Assembly: GCA_035306625.1 (NCBI GenBank)
Contig: DATGNS010000115.1
Location: 1-12,273, forward strand
DNA length: 12,273 bases
Direction: 5' to 3'
From: Serpens sp035306625
GTDB lineage: Bacteria; Pseudomonadota; Gammaproteobacteria; Pseudomonadales; Pseudomonadaceae
Shown: one piece after another, positions 1 through 10,392 of the stretch
Layout of the letters: every line of letters starts with the position of its first letter
Position numbering within the stretch: the stretch's first letter is position 1
The notes under the pieces: model-generated
What the model was told of the DNA's origin: nothing
The model's database searches: none
Seen by the model: the letters and a program-made list of their open reading frames with translations, nothing else
Position numbers and translations under genes: made by a program

Positions 1-15
1 GAATTCGGGGGCCCC

Positions 16-1110
16 ATGCAGACTCTTCACGTCGATCTCGGAACGCGCAGTTATCCCATCTACATCGGCCGCGGCCTGCTCGATGACGGCGCGCTGCTGG
101 CTCGCCACATCGTCGGTCGCCAGGTGGCCATCGTCAGCAACGAGACGGTGGCGCCGCTGTACCTCGAGCGCCTGTCGGCGGCCCTTGCCGGCTACCAGCA
201 GACCCATGTGGTGCTCCCGGACGGCGAGGCCCACAAGAACTGGGAAACCCTGCAACTGATCTTCGACGGCATGCTGCAGGCCCGCCATGACCGGCGCACC
301 ACGGTGATCGCCCTGGGGGGCGGAGTGATCGGCGATATGGCTGGCTTCGCCGCCGCCTGCTACCAGCGCGGCGTCAACTTCATCCAGGTGCCCACCACGC
401 TGCTGTCCCAGGTCGACTCCTCGGTGGGTGGCAAGACCGGCATCAACCATCCGCTGGGCAAGAACATGATCGGCGCCTTCTATCAGCCCCAGGCGGTGCT
501 GATCGACACCGCCACCCTGGGCACCCTGCCGGCGCGCGAGCTGTCCGCCGGGCTGGCCGAGGTGATCAAGTACGGGCTGATCTGCGACGAGCCCTTCCTC
601 GGCTGGCTGGAAGACAACATGGACGCCCTGCGCCAGCTCGATGACCAGGCCCTGAGCGCCGCCATCGAACGCTCCTGCGCCGCCAAGGCGCGGGTGGTGG
701 GGGCCGACGAGCGCGAGTCCGGCATTCGCGCCACCCTGAACCTCGGCCATACCTTCGGCCATGCCATCGAGACCCACATGGGCTACGGTGTCTGGCTGCA
801 CGGCGAGGCGGTGGCCGCCGGCACCGTGATGGCGCTGGAGATGTCGCGGCGCCTGGGCTGGATCAGCGCGGCGGACCGGGACCGCGGCATCCGCCTGCTG
901 CGTCGCGCCGGACTGCCGGTGGTACCGCCGCAGGAGATGACGCCCGAGCACTTCCTCGAGCACATGGCCGTGGACAAGAAGGTGCTCGACGGCCAGTTGC
1001 GCCTGGTGCTGCTGCGTCAGCTGGGCGAGGCGGTGGTCACCGCCGATTATCCCCGCGAGACGCTGCAGGCTACCCTGACTACCGATTACCGCGCCCTAGG
1101 AGAGGCCTGA
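16..1110 (+). CDS. aroB: 3-dehydroquinate synthase
   Basis: This cytoplasmic enzyme converts DAHP to 3-dehydroquinate, the second step of the shikimate pathway to aromatic amino acids, folate and quinones. It needs NAD+ and a divalent metal. The 364-residue length is normal for the family. The glycine-rich NAD-binding stretch GGGVIGDMAGF lies at residues 101–111, followed by the conserved PTTLLSQVDSSVGGKTGIN segment (126–144). By family knowledge the metal ligands are E182 (AEVIKYG), H245 (NLGHTFGH) and H262 (HGEAVA); all are present. The ATG at 16 gives the usual N-terminus, MQTLHVDLG. Only 15 bases precede it and they hold no in-frame stop, so an earlier start cannot be formally excluded. 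The only Shine-Dalgarno candidate is a G run at 7–11, which is weak. The stop codon is 3 bp from the next ATG, so the two genes probably share a transcript. In relatives aroK lies just upstream, outside this window. Confidence 0.97.
   Translation: MQTLHVDLGTRSYPIYIGRGLLDDGALLARHIVGRQVAIVSNETVAPLYLERLSAALAGYQQTHVVLPDGEAHKNWETLQLIFDGMLQARHDRRTTVIALGGGVIGDMAGFAAACYQRGVNFIQVPTTLLSQVDSSVGGKTGINHPLGKNMIGAFYQPQAVLIDTATLGTLPARELSAGLAEVIKYGLICDEPFLGWLEDNMDALRQLDDQALSAAIERSCAAKARVVGADERESGIRATLNLGHTFGHAIETHMGYGVWLHGEAVAAGTVMALEMSRRLGWISAADRDRGIRLLRRAGLPVVPPQEMTPEHFLEHMAVDKKVLDGQLRLVLLRQLGEAVVTADYPRETLQATLTTDYRALGEA
1098..1105 (+). promoter_or_regulatory. Ribosome binding site of the damX-like gene
   Basis: AGGAGAGG, 8 nt before the ATG at 1114, is a strong Shine-Dalgarno match. 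It lies entirely inside the last codons of aroB, which supports both the chosen start and co-transcription with possible translational coupling. Confidence 0.8.
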
Positions 1111-1113
1111 TCC

Positions 1114-2712
1114 ATGAGCAGCCTGCACGCCGAAGACGTGTTCCTCAGCCATTACCAGCTCAGCCACGATCCCTTCGCGGCGCGGGTGCCCAACTTCAAG
1201 TTCTTCCCGGCGCAGCGCAAGCCGCTGCTGGCCCAGCTGCTGCACCTGGCCCGCTACAGCCAGCTCCTGCTGCTGGTCACCGGGCCGAAGGGCAGCGGCA
1301 AGACCCTGCTGCGCCAGGCTCTGGTGGCCACCTGCAACAAGCAGACGGTGCTGCCGGTGGTGCTCAATGCCAGCGCCGGCAGCACCGCCCAGGCGCTGCT
1401 GCTGCAGATCTCCCAGGTGCTGGGCCTGCCTGGCGCCGATTCCGACACCATCCAGCGTCACATCCAGCAGCTGGCGCAGACCGGTCAGGCGGTGTTCCTG
1501 CTGGTGGACGATGCCGAACAGCTGGGCAGCGAGGCGCTGGCCGAGCTGCTGGTGCTGGCCCAGGGGCCCGACGAGGGCCGCGCCCATGTGTTCCTGTTCG
1601 GCGAGTCGCAGACCGCCGACAAGCTGGCGGCGCTGAGTGAAGAGGGCGAGGAAGAGCGTTTCCATGTCATCGAGCTGCAGCCCTACAGCGAAGAGGAAAC
1701 CCGCGACTACCTGGCGCTGCGTCTGGAAGGTGCGGGGCAGGGCATCGAGCTGCTCAGCGACGAGCAGATCCGCGAGATCCACGAACGCGCCGCCGGCTGG
1801 CCGGGAGCGATCAACGAGGCGGCGCGCGATCTGATGTTCGAGGCGATGATGGAGGAACGCGGACTGCTGCGTCCGGCGGGCTTCCAGTTCAATCTGCCGC
1901 GCCGTCATCAGCTGGGACTGCTCGGCATCCTGCTGGCGGTGGCTGCGGGCTGGCTGTGGCTGGGCAGCGGCAGCGACGAGCCGGCCGGCGAGGCGCAGGC
2001 GGCGCGCCCTGCGGCGCCGGTCGAGCGCCCGGCCATTACCCGGGGGGCCGAATCCTCTGTGCCGCGGGTGGAGTTCGCCAACGCGCCACAACCGCTGCCG
2101 CTGCCCAGCGAGCCGGTGCAGACTGCGGCGCCGGCTGCCGCGCCCCAGCCGCAACCCGAACCCGGACAGGCTACCCCAGCGGCGACCAGTCTGCCGTTGC
2201 CGGCCGGTGCCGAGGTGGCTTCGCCGGCGGCACCGCGGCCCGAGCCGGCCGCCGAGCCGGTGGCGGCTGCGCCGGAGCCCGCCCCTGCCTCCGCCCCCGC
2301 ACCGATCGCCGCCCTGCCGCTGCCCGAGCCGGAACCGATTGACGCCTCGGCGCCGCAGCCCCCGGCCGCTCCGGTGCAGGTGGCCAGCCTGCCTCTGCCG
2401 GCATCCCGCTCGGCGATCGAGGGCCCCTCGACGGACTGGTACCTGTCCCAGGCGGGCCAGCGCTACGCGCTGCAGGTCCTGGCGGTGAGTTCCGAGCAGG
2501 CGGCGCGGGACTTCGTCCGCGAGCTGGGCGGCGACTACCGCTACTATCGCAAGATCCATCAGGGCAAGCCGCTGTTCGTGGTCACCACCGGCAGCTTCGC
2601 CGACCAGAAGTCCGCCAAGGACGCCATCGACAGACTTCCCGAGAAGGTGCGGGCGGGCAAGCCCTGGGCGCGCACCTTCGCGGGCATCCAGCAGGAGATC
2701 GCGCGTCCCTGA
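1114..2712 (+). CDS. damX: DamX-type membrane protein: P-loop ATPase domain plus SPOR domain
   Basis: The 532-residue protein has three visible parts. Residues 1–260 form a cytoplasmic AAA/ExeA-like ATPase region, with Walker A GPKGSGKT at 57–64 and Walker B-like VFLLVDDAE at 127–135. One transmembrane helix spans about 266–284 and follows the basic LPRRH, consistent with N-in/C-out topology. Then comes a Pro/Ala/Glu-rich periplasmic linker (about 287–438) with four LPLP motifs, and a C-terminal SPOR domain (about 448–530). SPOR domains bind denuded septal peptidoglycan, and E. coli DamX is a divisome protein encoded next to aroB, so a role at the division site is inferred. From memory, the P. 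aeruginosa counterpart between aroB and gltB is PA5037. E. coli DamX lacks such an evident ATPase domain, so that domain's function here is unknown. The gene probably forms an operon with aroB and ends before a GC-rich hairpin. I am confident of the architecture and less so of functional equivalence to E. coli DamX. Confidence 0.88.
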   Translation: MSSLHAEDVFLSHYQLSHDPFAARVPNFKFFPAQRKPLLAQLLHLARYSQLLLLVTGPKGSGKTLLRQALVATCNKQTVLPVVLNASAGSTAQALLLQISQVLGLPGADSDTIQRHIQQLAQTGQAVFLLVDDAEQLGSEALAELLVLAQGPDEGRAHVFLFGESQTADKLAALSEEGEEERFHVIELQPYSEEETRDYLALRLEGAGQGIELLSDEQIREIHERAAGWPGAINEAARDLMFEAMMEERGLLRPAGFQFNLPRRHQLGLLGILLAVAAGWLWLGSGSDEPAGEAQAARPAAPVERPAITRGAESSVPRVEFANAPQPLPLPSEPVQTAAPAAAPQPQPEPGQATPAATSLPLPAGAEVASPAAPRPEPAAEPVAAAPEPAPASAPAPIAALPLPEPEPIDASAPQPPAAPVQVASLPLPASRSAIEGPSTDWYLSQAGQRYALQVLAVSSEQAARDFVRELGGDYRYYRKIHQGKPLFVVTTGSFADQKSAKDAIDRLPEKVRAGKPWARTFAGIQQEIARP

Positions 2713-2732
2713 CGGGTGATCTCCGAGCCCCT

Positions 2733-2756
2733 GACGGCCGGCCCTGTCCGGCCGTC
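2733..2756 (+). terminator. Hairpin, probable terminator of aroB–damX
   Basis: A perfect 9-bp stem, GACGGCCGG / CCGGCCGTC, with a 6-nt loop (CCCTGT) starts 21 nt after the damX stop codon. No U tract follows directly; the nearest T run is at 2776–2780. It may therefore be a weak intrinsic terminator, a 3'-end stabilising structure, or part of a Rho-dependent end. Confidence 0.55.
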
Positions 2757-2771
2757 CTGCGTTCTGCCCTG

Positions 2772-2895
2772 TCGCTTTTTCGACATCTTTCTTCGCTTTG
2801 CTGACAGTGCGTGGTTCGCCGCAGGCCCCGCCGCGCGCGGCCTCCAGCGCTCAGCGGTCTTCATGCGCTGCTTCCATCATTCGCTTTTGCGACAT
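2772..2895 (+). repeat. Three degenerate copies of TCGCTTTnnnGACA
   Basis: The copies are TCGCTTTTTCGACA at 2772–2785, TCGCTTTGCTGACA at 2793–2806 and TCGCTTTTGCGACA at 2881–2894. The first and third differ at one base and share a following T. The first sits in an inverted repeat (TGTCG at 2770–2774, CGACA at 2781–2785), and the third contains TCGC-TTTT-GCGA. All lie upstream of the predicted gltB promoter. They could be operator sites; the third could instead be an extended −10 (TGC GACATT). No known regulator is assigned. Confidence 0.4.
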
Positions 2896-2923
2896 TAACT
2901 TTCACTTTTCGGTCATTTTTGCA

Positions 2924-2952
2924 TTGTCGGCCCAAAGGGCGCTGTGTAAGAT
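2924..2952 (+). promoter_or_regulatory. Candidate sigma-70 promoter for gltBD
   Basis: A −35-like TTGTCG (2924–2929) and a −10-like TAAGAT (2947–2952) are separated by exactly 17 bp; each matches the consensus at 4 of 6 positions. An AT-rich stretch (2891–2920) lies just upstream. Transcription would start near 2959, giving a 5' leader of about 110 nt before gltB. This is a prediction from sequence only. Confidence 0.45.
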
Positions 2953-3032
2953 TGCTCCCCGTTTCAGCTGTCAAAGGCTGTGTCAAGCCCTCGGGTTTCG
3001 CTGAGATAAGTTATTGATTTAAAAGCAAATTA

Positions 3033-3050
3033 GCCTTCGTGAACGAAGGC
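3033..3050 (+). promoter_or_regulatory. Hairpin in the gltB leader, next to the ribosome binding site
   Basis: A perfect 7-bp stem GCCTTCG / CGAAGGC encloses a 4-nt TGAA loop. It ends 4 nt before the AGGTGA Shine-Dalgarno (3055–3060), which is 9 nt from the gltB ATG. The stem leaves the Shine-Dalgarno unpaired, so it could hold the site open, protect the 5' end, or act in translational control. The structure is seen; the role is inferred. Confidence 0.5.
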
Positions 3051-3069
3051 CGTCAGGTGAGATTTCCCC

Positions 3070-7518
<4,449 letters not shown>

Positions 7519-7524
7519 GCTGCA

Positions 7525-7571
7525 GGGGCCGTACCGGCCCCGCACCCGGATTCGAGCGGCCAGCCGCCGCT
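7525..7571 (+). promoter_or_regulatory. Two tandem hairpins between gltB and gltD
   Basis: The first is a perfect 7-bp stem GGGGCCG / CGGCCCC with a TAC loop (7525–7541), starting 6 nt after the gltB stop. The second is a perfect 6-bp stem AGCGGC / GCCGCT with a CAGCC loop (7555–7571), ending 3 nt before the AAGAGG Shine-Dalgarno of gltD. Neither has a U tract, so full termination is unlikely. They could stabilise the gltB 3' end or set the GltB:GltD ratio. Confidence 0.45.
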
Positions 7572-7589
7572 GACAAGAGGTTTTGAAAC

Positions 7590-9011
7590 ATGGCTGAACG
7601 TCTGCACAACGACTTCCAGTTCCTCGAAGTGGATCGCCAGGACCCCCGGAAAAAGCTGCTGCGGGTACGCAAGAAGAACTTCGTGGAGATCTACGAACCC
7701 TTCAAGCCCGACGAGGCCGGCGAGCAGGCCCACCGCTGCCTGGAATGCGGCAACCCCTACTGCGAGTGGAAGTGCCCGGTACACAACTACATTCCCAACT
7801 GGCTGAAGCTGGTGTCGGAGGGCAACATCCTGGCCGCCGCCGAGCTCTGCCACCAGACCAACACCCTGCCGGAAGTCTGCGGCCGCGTCTGTCCGCAGGA
7901 CCGCCTGTGCGAGGGCGCCTGCACCCTGAACCAGACCGGTTTCGGCGCGGTGACCATCGGCTCGGTGGAGAAGTACATCACCGACACCGCCTTCGCCATG
8001 GGCTGGCGCCCCGACCTGTCCCGGGTGGTGCCGACCGGCAAGCGCGTCGCGGTGATCGGCGCCGGCCCGGCCGGCCTGGGCTGCGCCGACGTGCTGGTGC
8101 GCAACGGCGTGACCCCGGTGGTGTTCGACCGCAACCCGGAGATCGGCGGTCTGCTGACCTTCGGCATCCCGGAGTTCAAGCTGGAGAAGCAGGTCATCCG
8201 CCGTCGCCGCGAAGTGTTCACTGGCATGGGCATCGAGTTCCGCCTGAACACCGAGGTGGGGCGTGACGTGACCATGGAACAGCTGCTGGAAGAGTTCGAT
8301 GCCGTGTTCATGGGCATGGGCACTTACACCTACATGAAGGGTGGCATTCCCGGCGAGGACCTGCCCGGCGTGCACGCCGCGCTGGATTTCCTGGTGGCCA
8401 ACGTCAACCGCAACCTGGGTTACGAGAAGTCGCCGGAAGACTTCATCGACATGAAGGGCAAGAAGGTCGTGGTGCTCGGTGGTGGCGACACCGCCATGGA
8501 CTGCAACCGCACCTCGATCCGCCAGGGCGCCAAGAGCGTGACCTGCGCCTACCGCCGCGACGCCAGGAACATGCCCGGCTCGCGCCGCGAGGTGAAGAAC
8601 GCCAAGGACGAAGGCGTGAAGTTCCTGTTCAACCGCCAGCCGGTGGCCATTGTCGGCGAGGACCGCGTGGAAGGCGTCAAGGTGGTGGAAACCCGCCTGG
8701 GCGAGCCGGACGCCCGCGGTCGTCGCAGCCCCGAGCCGATTCCCGGTTCCGAGCAGATCCTGCCGGCCGACGCCGTGGTGATCGCCTTCGGCTTCCGTCC
8801 GAGCCCGGCGGCCTGGTTCCAGGACTTCGGCATCGGCACCGACGAGCAGGGCCGCGTGATCGCTCCTGCCGAGGGTCGTTTCAAGTTCCAGACCGGCAAC
8901 CCCAAGGTGTTCGCCGGCGGCGACATGGTGCGCGGTTCCGACCTGGTGGTCACCGCCATCCACGAGGGCCGCGAGGCCGCCGAGGGCATCCTCGACTATC
9001 TGGGCGTCTGA
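7590..9011 (+). CDS. gltD: Glutamate synthase (NADPH), small (beta) subunit
   Basis: This subunit oxidises NADPH through FAD and passes electrons via iron–sulfur clusters to the alpha subunit. The 473-residue length is typical. The N-terminal cysteine-rich region has two clusters: C50, C53, C58, C62 and C97, C101, C107, C111. These make up the two low-potential 4Fe–4S sites of the family. The FAD dinucleotide-binding motif VAVIGAGPAG lies at 153–162, the NADPH-binding motif VVVLGGGDTA at 293–302, and the C-terminal FAD contact FAGGDMVRG at 441–449. The ATG at 7590 is preceded by AAGAGG (7575–7580) with 9-nt spacing. It is almost certainly co-transcribed with gltB. Related flavoproteins (dihydropyrimidine dehydrogenase N-terminus, AegA) share this fold, but the gltB partner settles the assignment. 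Confidence 0.97.
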   Translation: MAERLHNDFQFLEVDRQDPRKKLLRVRKKNFVEIYEPFKPDEAGEQAHRCLECGNPYCEWKCPVHNYIPNWLKLVSEGNILAAAELCHQTNTLPEVCGRVCPQDRLCEGACTLNQTGFGAVTIGSVEKYITDTAFAMGWRPDLSRVVPTGKRVAVIGAGPAGLGCADVLVRNGVTPVVFDRNPEIGGLLTFGIPEFKLEKQVIRRRREVFTGMGIEFRLNTEVGRDVTMEQLLEEFDAVFMGMGTYTYMKGGIPGEDLPGVHAALDFLVANVNRNLGYEKSPEDFIDMKGKKVVVLGGGDTAMDCNRTSIRQGAKSVTCAYRRDARNMPGSRREVKNAKDEGVKFLFNRQPVAIVGEDRVEGVKVVETRLGEPDARGRRSPEPIPGSEQILPADAVVIAFGFRPSPAAWFQDFGIGTDEQGRVIAPAEGRFKFQTGNPKVFAGGDMVRGSDLVVTAIHEGREAAEGILDYLGV

Positions 9012-9031
9012 TCCGCTCAAGGTTCGCGCAT

Positions 9032-9047
9032 CCACCCGGTTGGGTGG
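9032..9047 (+). terminator. Small hairpin downstream of gltD
   Basis: A perfect 6-bp stem CCACCC / GGGTGG with a GGTT loop starts 21 nt after the gltD stop. No T run follows, so it may mark a weak or Rho-dependent end of the gltBD transcript or simply a 3'-end structure. The rest of the gap up to about 9210 shows nothing else I can name. Confidence 0.3.
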
Positions 9048-9214
9048 TCAGGGCATCTGTCCTGGCCGCCCACGGGGCACCGATACCATCTCCCTTCCTG
9101 ACGGCCGAAAAAGCGCCGACCGGCCTGCGGTTGCGCCATCCCTAGCCCTCCACTGTGTCTCCCACCTGACGCCGATCAATCGAAAGATGAGACGCCCGTG
9201 CGCCGCCGTGCCTT

Positions 9215-9236
9215 TTGTCGCGGGCTTTGCGACAAT
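9215..9236 (+). promoter_or_regulatory. Inverted repeat and possible extended −10 before hemE
   Basis: TTGTCGC (9215–9221) and GCGACAA (9229–9235) form a perfect 7-bp inverted repeat with 7 nt between, ending 31 nt before the hemE ATG. The right arm overlaps TGC-GACAAT (9228–9236), which fits an extended −10 (hexamer 4 of 6). No good −35 is visible at the right distance. Transcription would begin near 9243. The site could be an operator overlapping the promoter or a leader hairpin. Confidence 0.35.
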
Positions 9237-9266
9237 GGCCGGTCTCTTTTCTGCTGGAACCTGGAC

Positions 9267-10331
9267 ATGACCGCCCTCAAGAATGATCGCTTCCTTCGTG
9301 CCCTGCTCAAGCAACCCGTGGACGTCACTCCGGTATGGATGATGCGTCAGGCCGGCCGCTACCTGCCGGAATACCGGGCCACCCGGGCCAAGGCCGGCGA
9401 CTTCATGAGCCTGTGCATGAATCCGGAACTGGCCTGCGAGGTCACCATCCAGCCGCTGGACCGCTACCCGCTGGACGCCGCCATCCTGTTTTCCGACATC
9501 CTCACCGTTCCGGACGCCATGGGCCTGGGCCTGTACTTCGAGACCGGCGAGGGGCCGCGCTTTCGCAAGGTGGTGAGCACCCTGGCCGACATCGAGGCGC
9601 TGCCGATCCCCGATCCGGACAAGGACCTGGGCTACGTGATGGACGCGGTGCGCACCATCCGCCGCGAGCTGAACGGCCGCGTGCCGCTGATCGGCTTCTC
9701 CGGCAGCCCCTGGACCCTGGCCACTTACATGGTGGAAGGCGGCTCCTCCAAGGACTTCCGCAAGTCCAAGGCGATGCTCTACGAGAACCCGCAGGCCATG
9801 CACGCGCTGCTGGACAAGCTGGCGCAGTCGGTCACCAGCTACCTGAACGGCCAGATCAGGGCCGGCGCCCAGGCGGTACAGATCTTCGACTCCTGGGGCG
9901 GCAGCCTGTCTGCGGCGGCCTACCAGGAATTCTCCCTGGCCTACATGAAGAAGATCGTCGACGGCCTGATTCGCGAGCATGAGGGCCGCCGGGTGCCGGT
10001 GATCCTGTTCACCAAGGGTGGCGGCCTGTGGCTGGAATCCATGGCCGAGACCGGCGTCGAGGCGCTGGGTCTGGACTGGACCTGCGACATTGGCAACGCC
10101 CGCGCCCGCGTCGGTGACAAGGTGGCGCTGCAGGGCAACATGGACCCGAGCGTGCTGTACGCCAAGCCCGAGGCCATTCGTGCCGAGGTAGGGCGTATCC
10201 TGGCCGCCTACGGCCACGGCACCGGTCACGTGTTCAACCTGGGCCACGGCATCACCCCGGAAGTGGATCCGGCCCACGCCGGCGCCTTCATCGAGGCGGT
10301 GCACGAACTGTCGGCCCAGTACCACCGCTGA
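9267..10331 (+). CDS. hemE: Uroporphyrinogen decarboxylase
   Basis: This cytoplasmic, cofactor-free enzyme decarboxylates the four acetate side chains of uroporphyrinogen III to give coproporphyrinogen III in heme synthesis. The 354 residues match E. coli HemE in length and closely in sequence. Active-site residues expected for the family are present: R27 and R31 in MMRQAGRYLPEY, D77 in FSDILTVPDAMG, Y154 in GSPWTLATYMVEGG and H327 in NLGHGI. I chose the ATG at 9267, giving MTALKNDRFLRALL, because it matches the family N-terminus. The frame stays open back to a GTG at 9198, but those 23 extra residues are unlike the family and run through the inverted repeat. The Shine-Dalgarno is weak (TGGA at 9255–9258, 8 nt away). 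A 255-bp gap from gltD suggests its own promoter. A strong hairpin terminator follows. Confidence 0.97.
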   Translation: MTALKNDRFLRALLKQPVDVTPVWMMRQAGRYLPEYRATRAKAGDFMSLCMNPELACEVTIQPLDRYPLDAAILFSDILTVPDAMGLGLYFETGEGPRFRKVVSTLADIEALPIPDPDKDLGYVMDAVRTIRRELNGRVPLIGFSGSPWTLATYMVEGGSSKDFRKSKAMLYENPQAMHALLDKLAQSVTSYLNGQIRAGAQAVQIFDSWGGSLSAAAYQEFSLAYMKKIVDGLIREHEGRRVPVILFTKGGGLWLESMAETGVEALGLDWTCDIGNARARVGDKVALQGNMDPSVLYAKPEAIRAEVGRILAAYGHGTGHVFNLGHGITPEVDPAHAGAFIEAVHELSAQYHR

Positions 10332-10338
10332 GCCGCCG

Positions 10339-10376
10339 GCCGCCTCCGCATGGCGGAGGCGGCTTCCCTCCTGCTT
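10339..10376 (+). terminator. Intrinsic terminator of hemE
   Basis: A perfect 11-bp GC-rich stem, GCCGCCTCCGC / GCGGAGGCGGC (10339–10363), has an ATG loop and starts 7 nt after the hemE stop. A pyrimidine-rich, T-containing tail (TTCCCTCCTGCTT) follows. This is the strongest terminator-like structure in the window. Read on the minus strand it lacks a T tail, but the stem may still help end the convergent transcript. Confidence 0.75.
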
Positions 10377-10378
10377 CT

Positions 10379-10392
10379 CCGGCCTAGGCCGG
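10379..10392. repeat. 14-bp perfect palindrome at the end of the convergent gene
   Basis: CCGGCCTAGGCCGG is fully self-complementary. Its central bases include the TAG stop codon of the minus-strand gene (10384–10386). It cannot form a hairpin without a loop taken from its centre, so it may be only a chance GC-rich palindrome, or part of the 3'-end structure of the minus-strand transcript. Confidence 0.35.

Larger units (their letters stand above)
2713..3069. other. Intergenic region before gltB
   Basis: This 357-bp gap carries no convincing gene. It begins with the hairpin closing the aroB–damX unit, continues through a T-rich stretch with three related repeats, then a probable sigma-70 promoter, an A/T-rich leader and a hairpin next to the gltB ribosome binding site. 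From about 2870 onward it is clearly more AT-rich than the flanking genes, typical of a promoter region. Short open frames inside it lack Shine-Dalgarno sequences and a coding-like third-position bias. Confidence 0.75.

Noticed and set aside
2911..2922. A possible sigma-54 promoter (GG ... TTTTTGCA) before gltB
   Set aside because: The GG and GC are separated by 8 bases instead of the required 10, and the −24 element is not TGGC-like.
2980..3009. A short leader-peptide-like frame (GTG start, nine codons, TAA) in the gltB leader
   Set aside because: No ribosome binding site, no run of regulatory codons, and no alternative terminator/antiterminator pair next to it.
2716..3017. Three small plus-strand open frames of 60–68 codons in the damX–gltB gap
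   Set aside because: They overlap one another, have no Shine-Dalgarno sequences, show no domain, and run through the terminator, repeat and promoter elements.
9198..9266. A GTG start giving HemE 23 extra N-terminal residues
   Set aside because: The extension does not resemble HemE N-termini and overlaps the inverted repeat and possible −10. The ATG at 9267 gives the exact family N-terminus and length.
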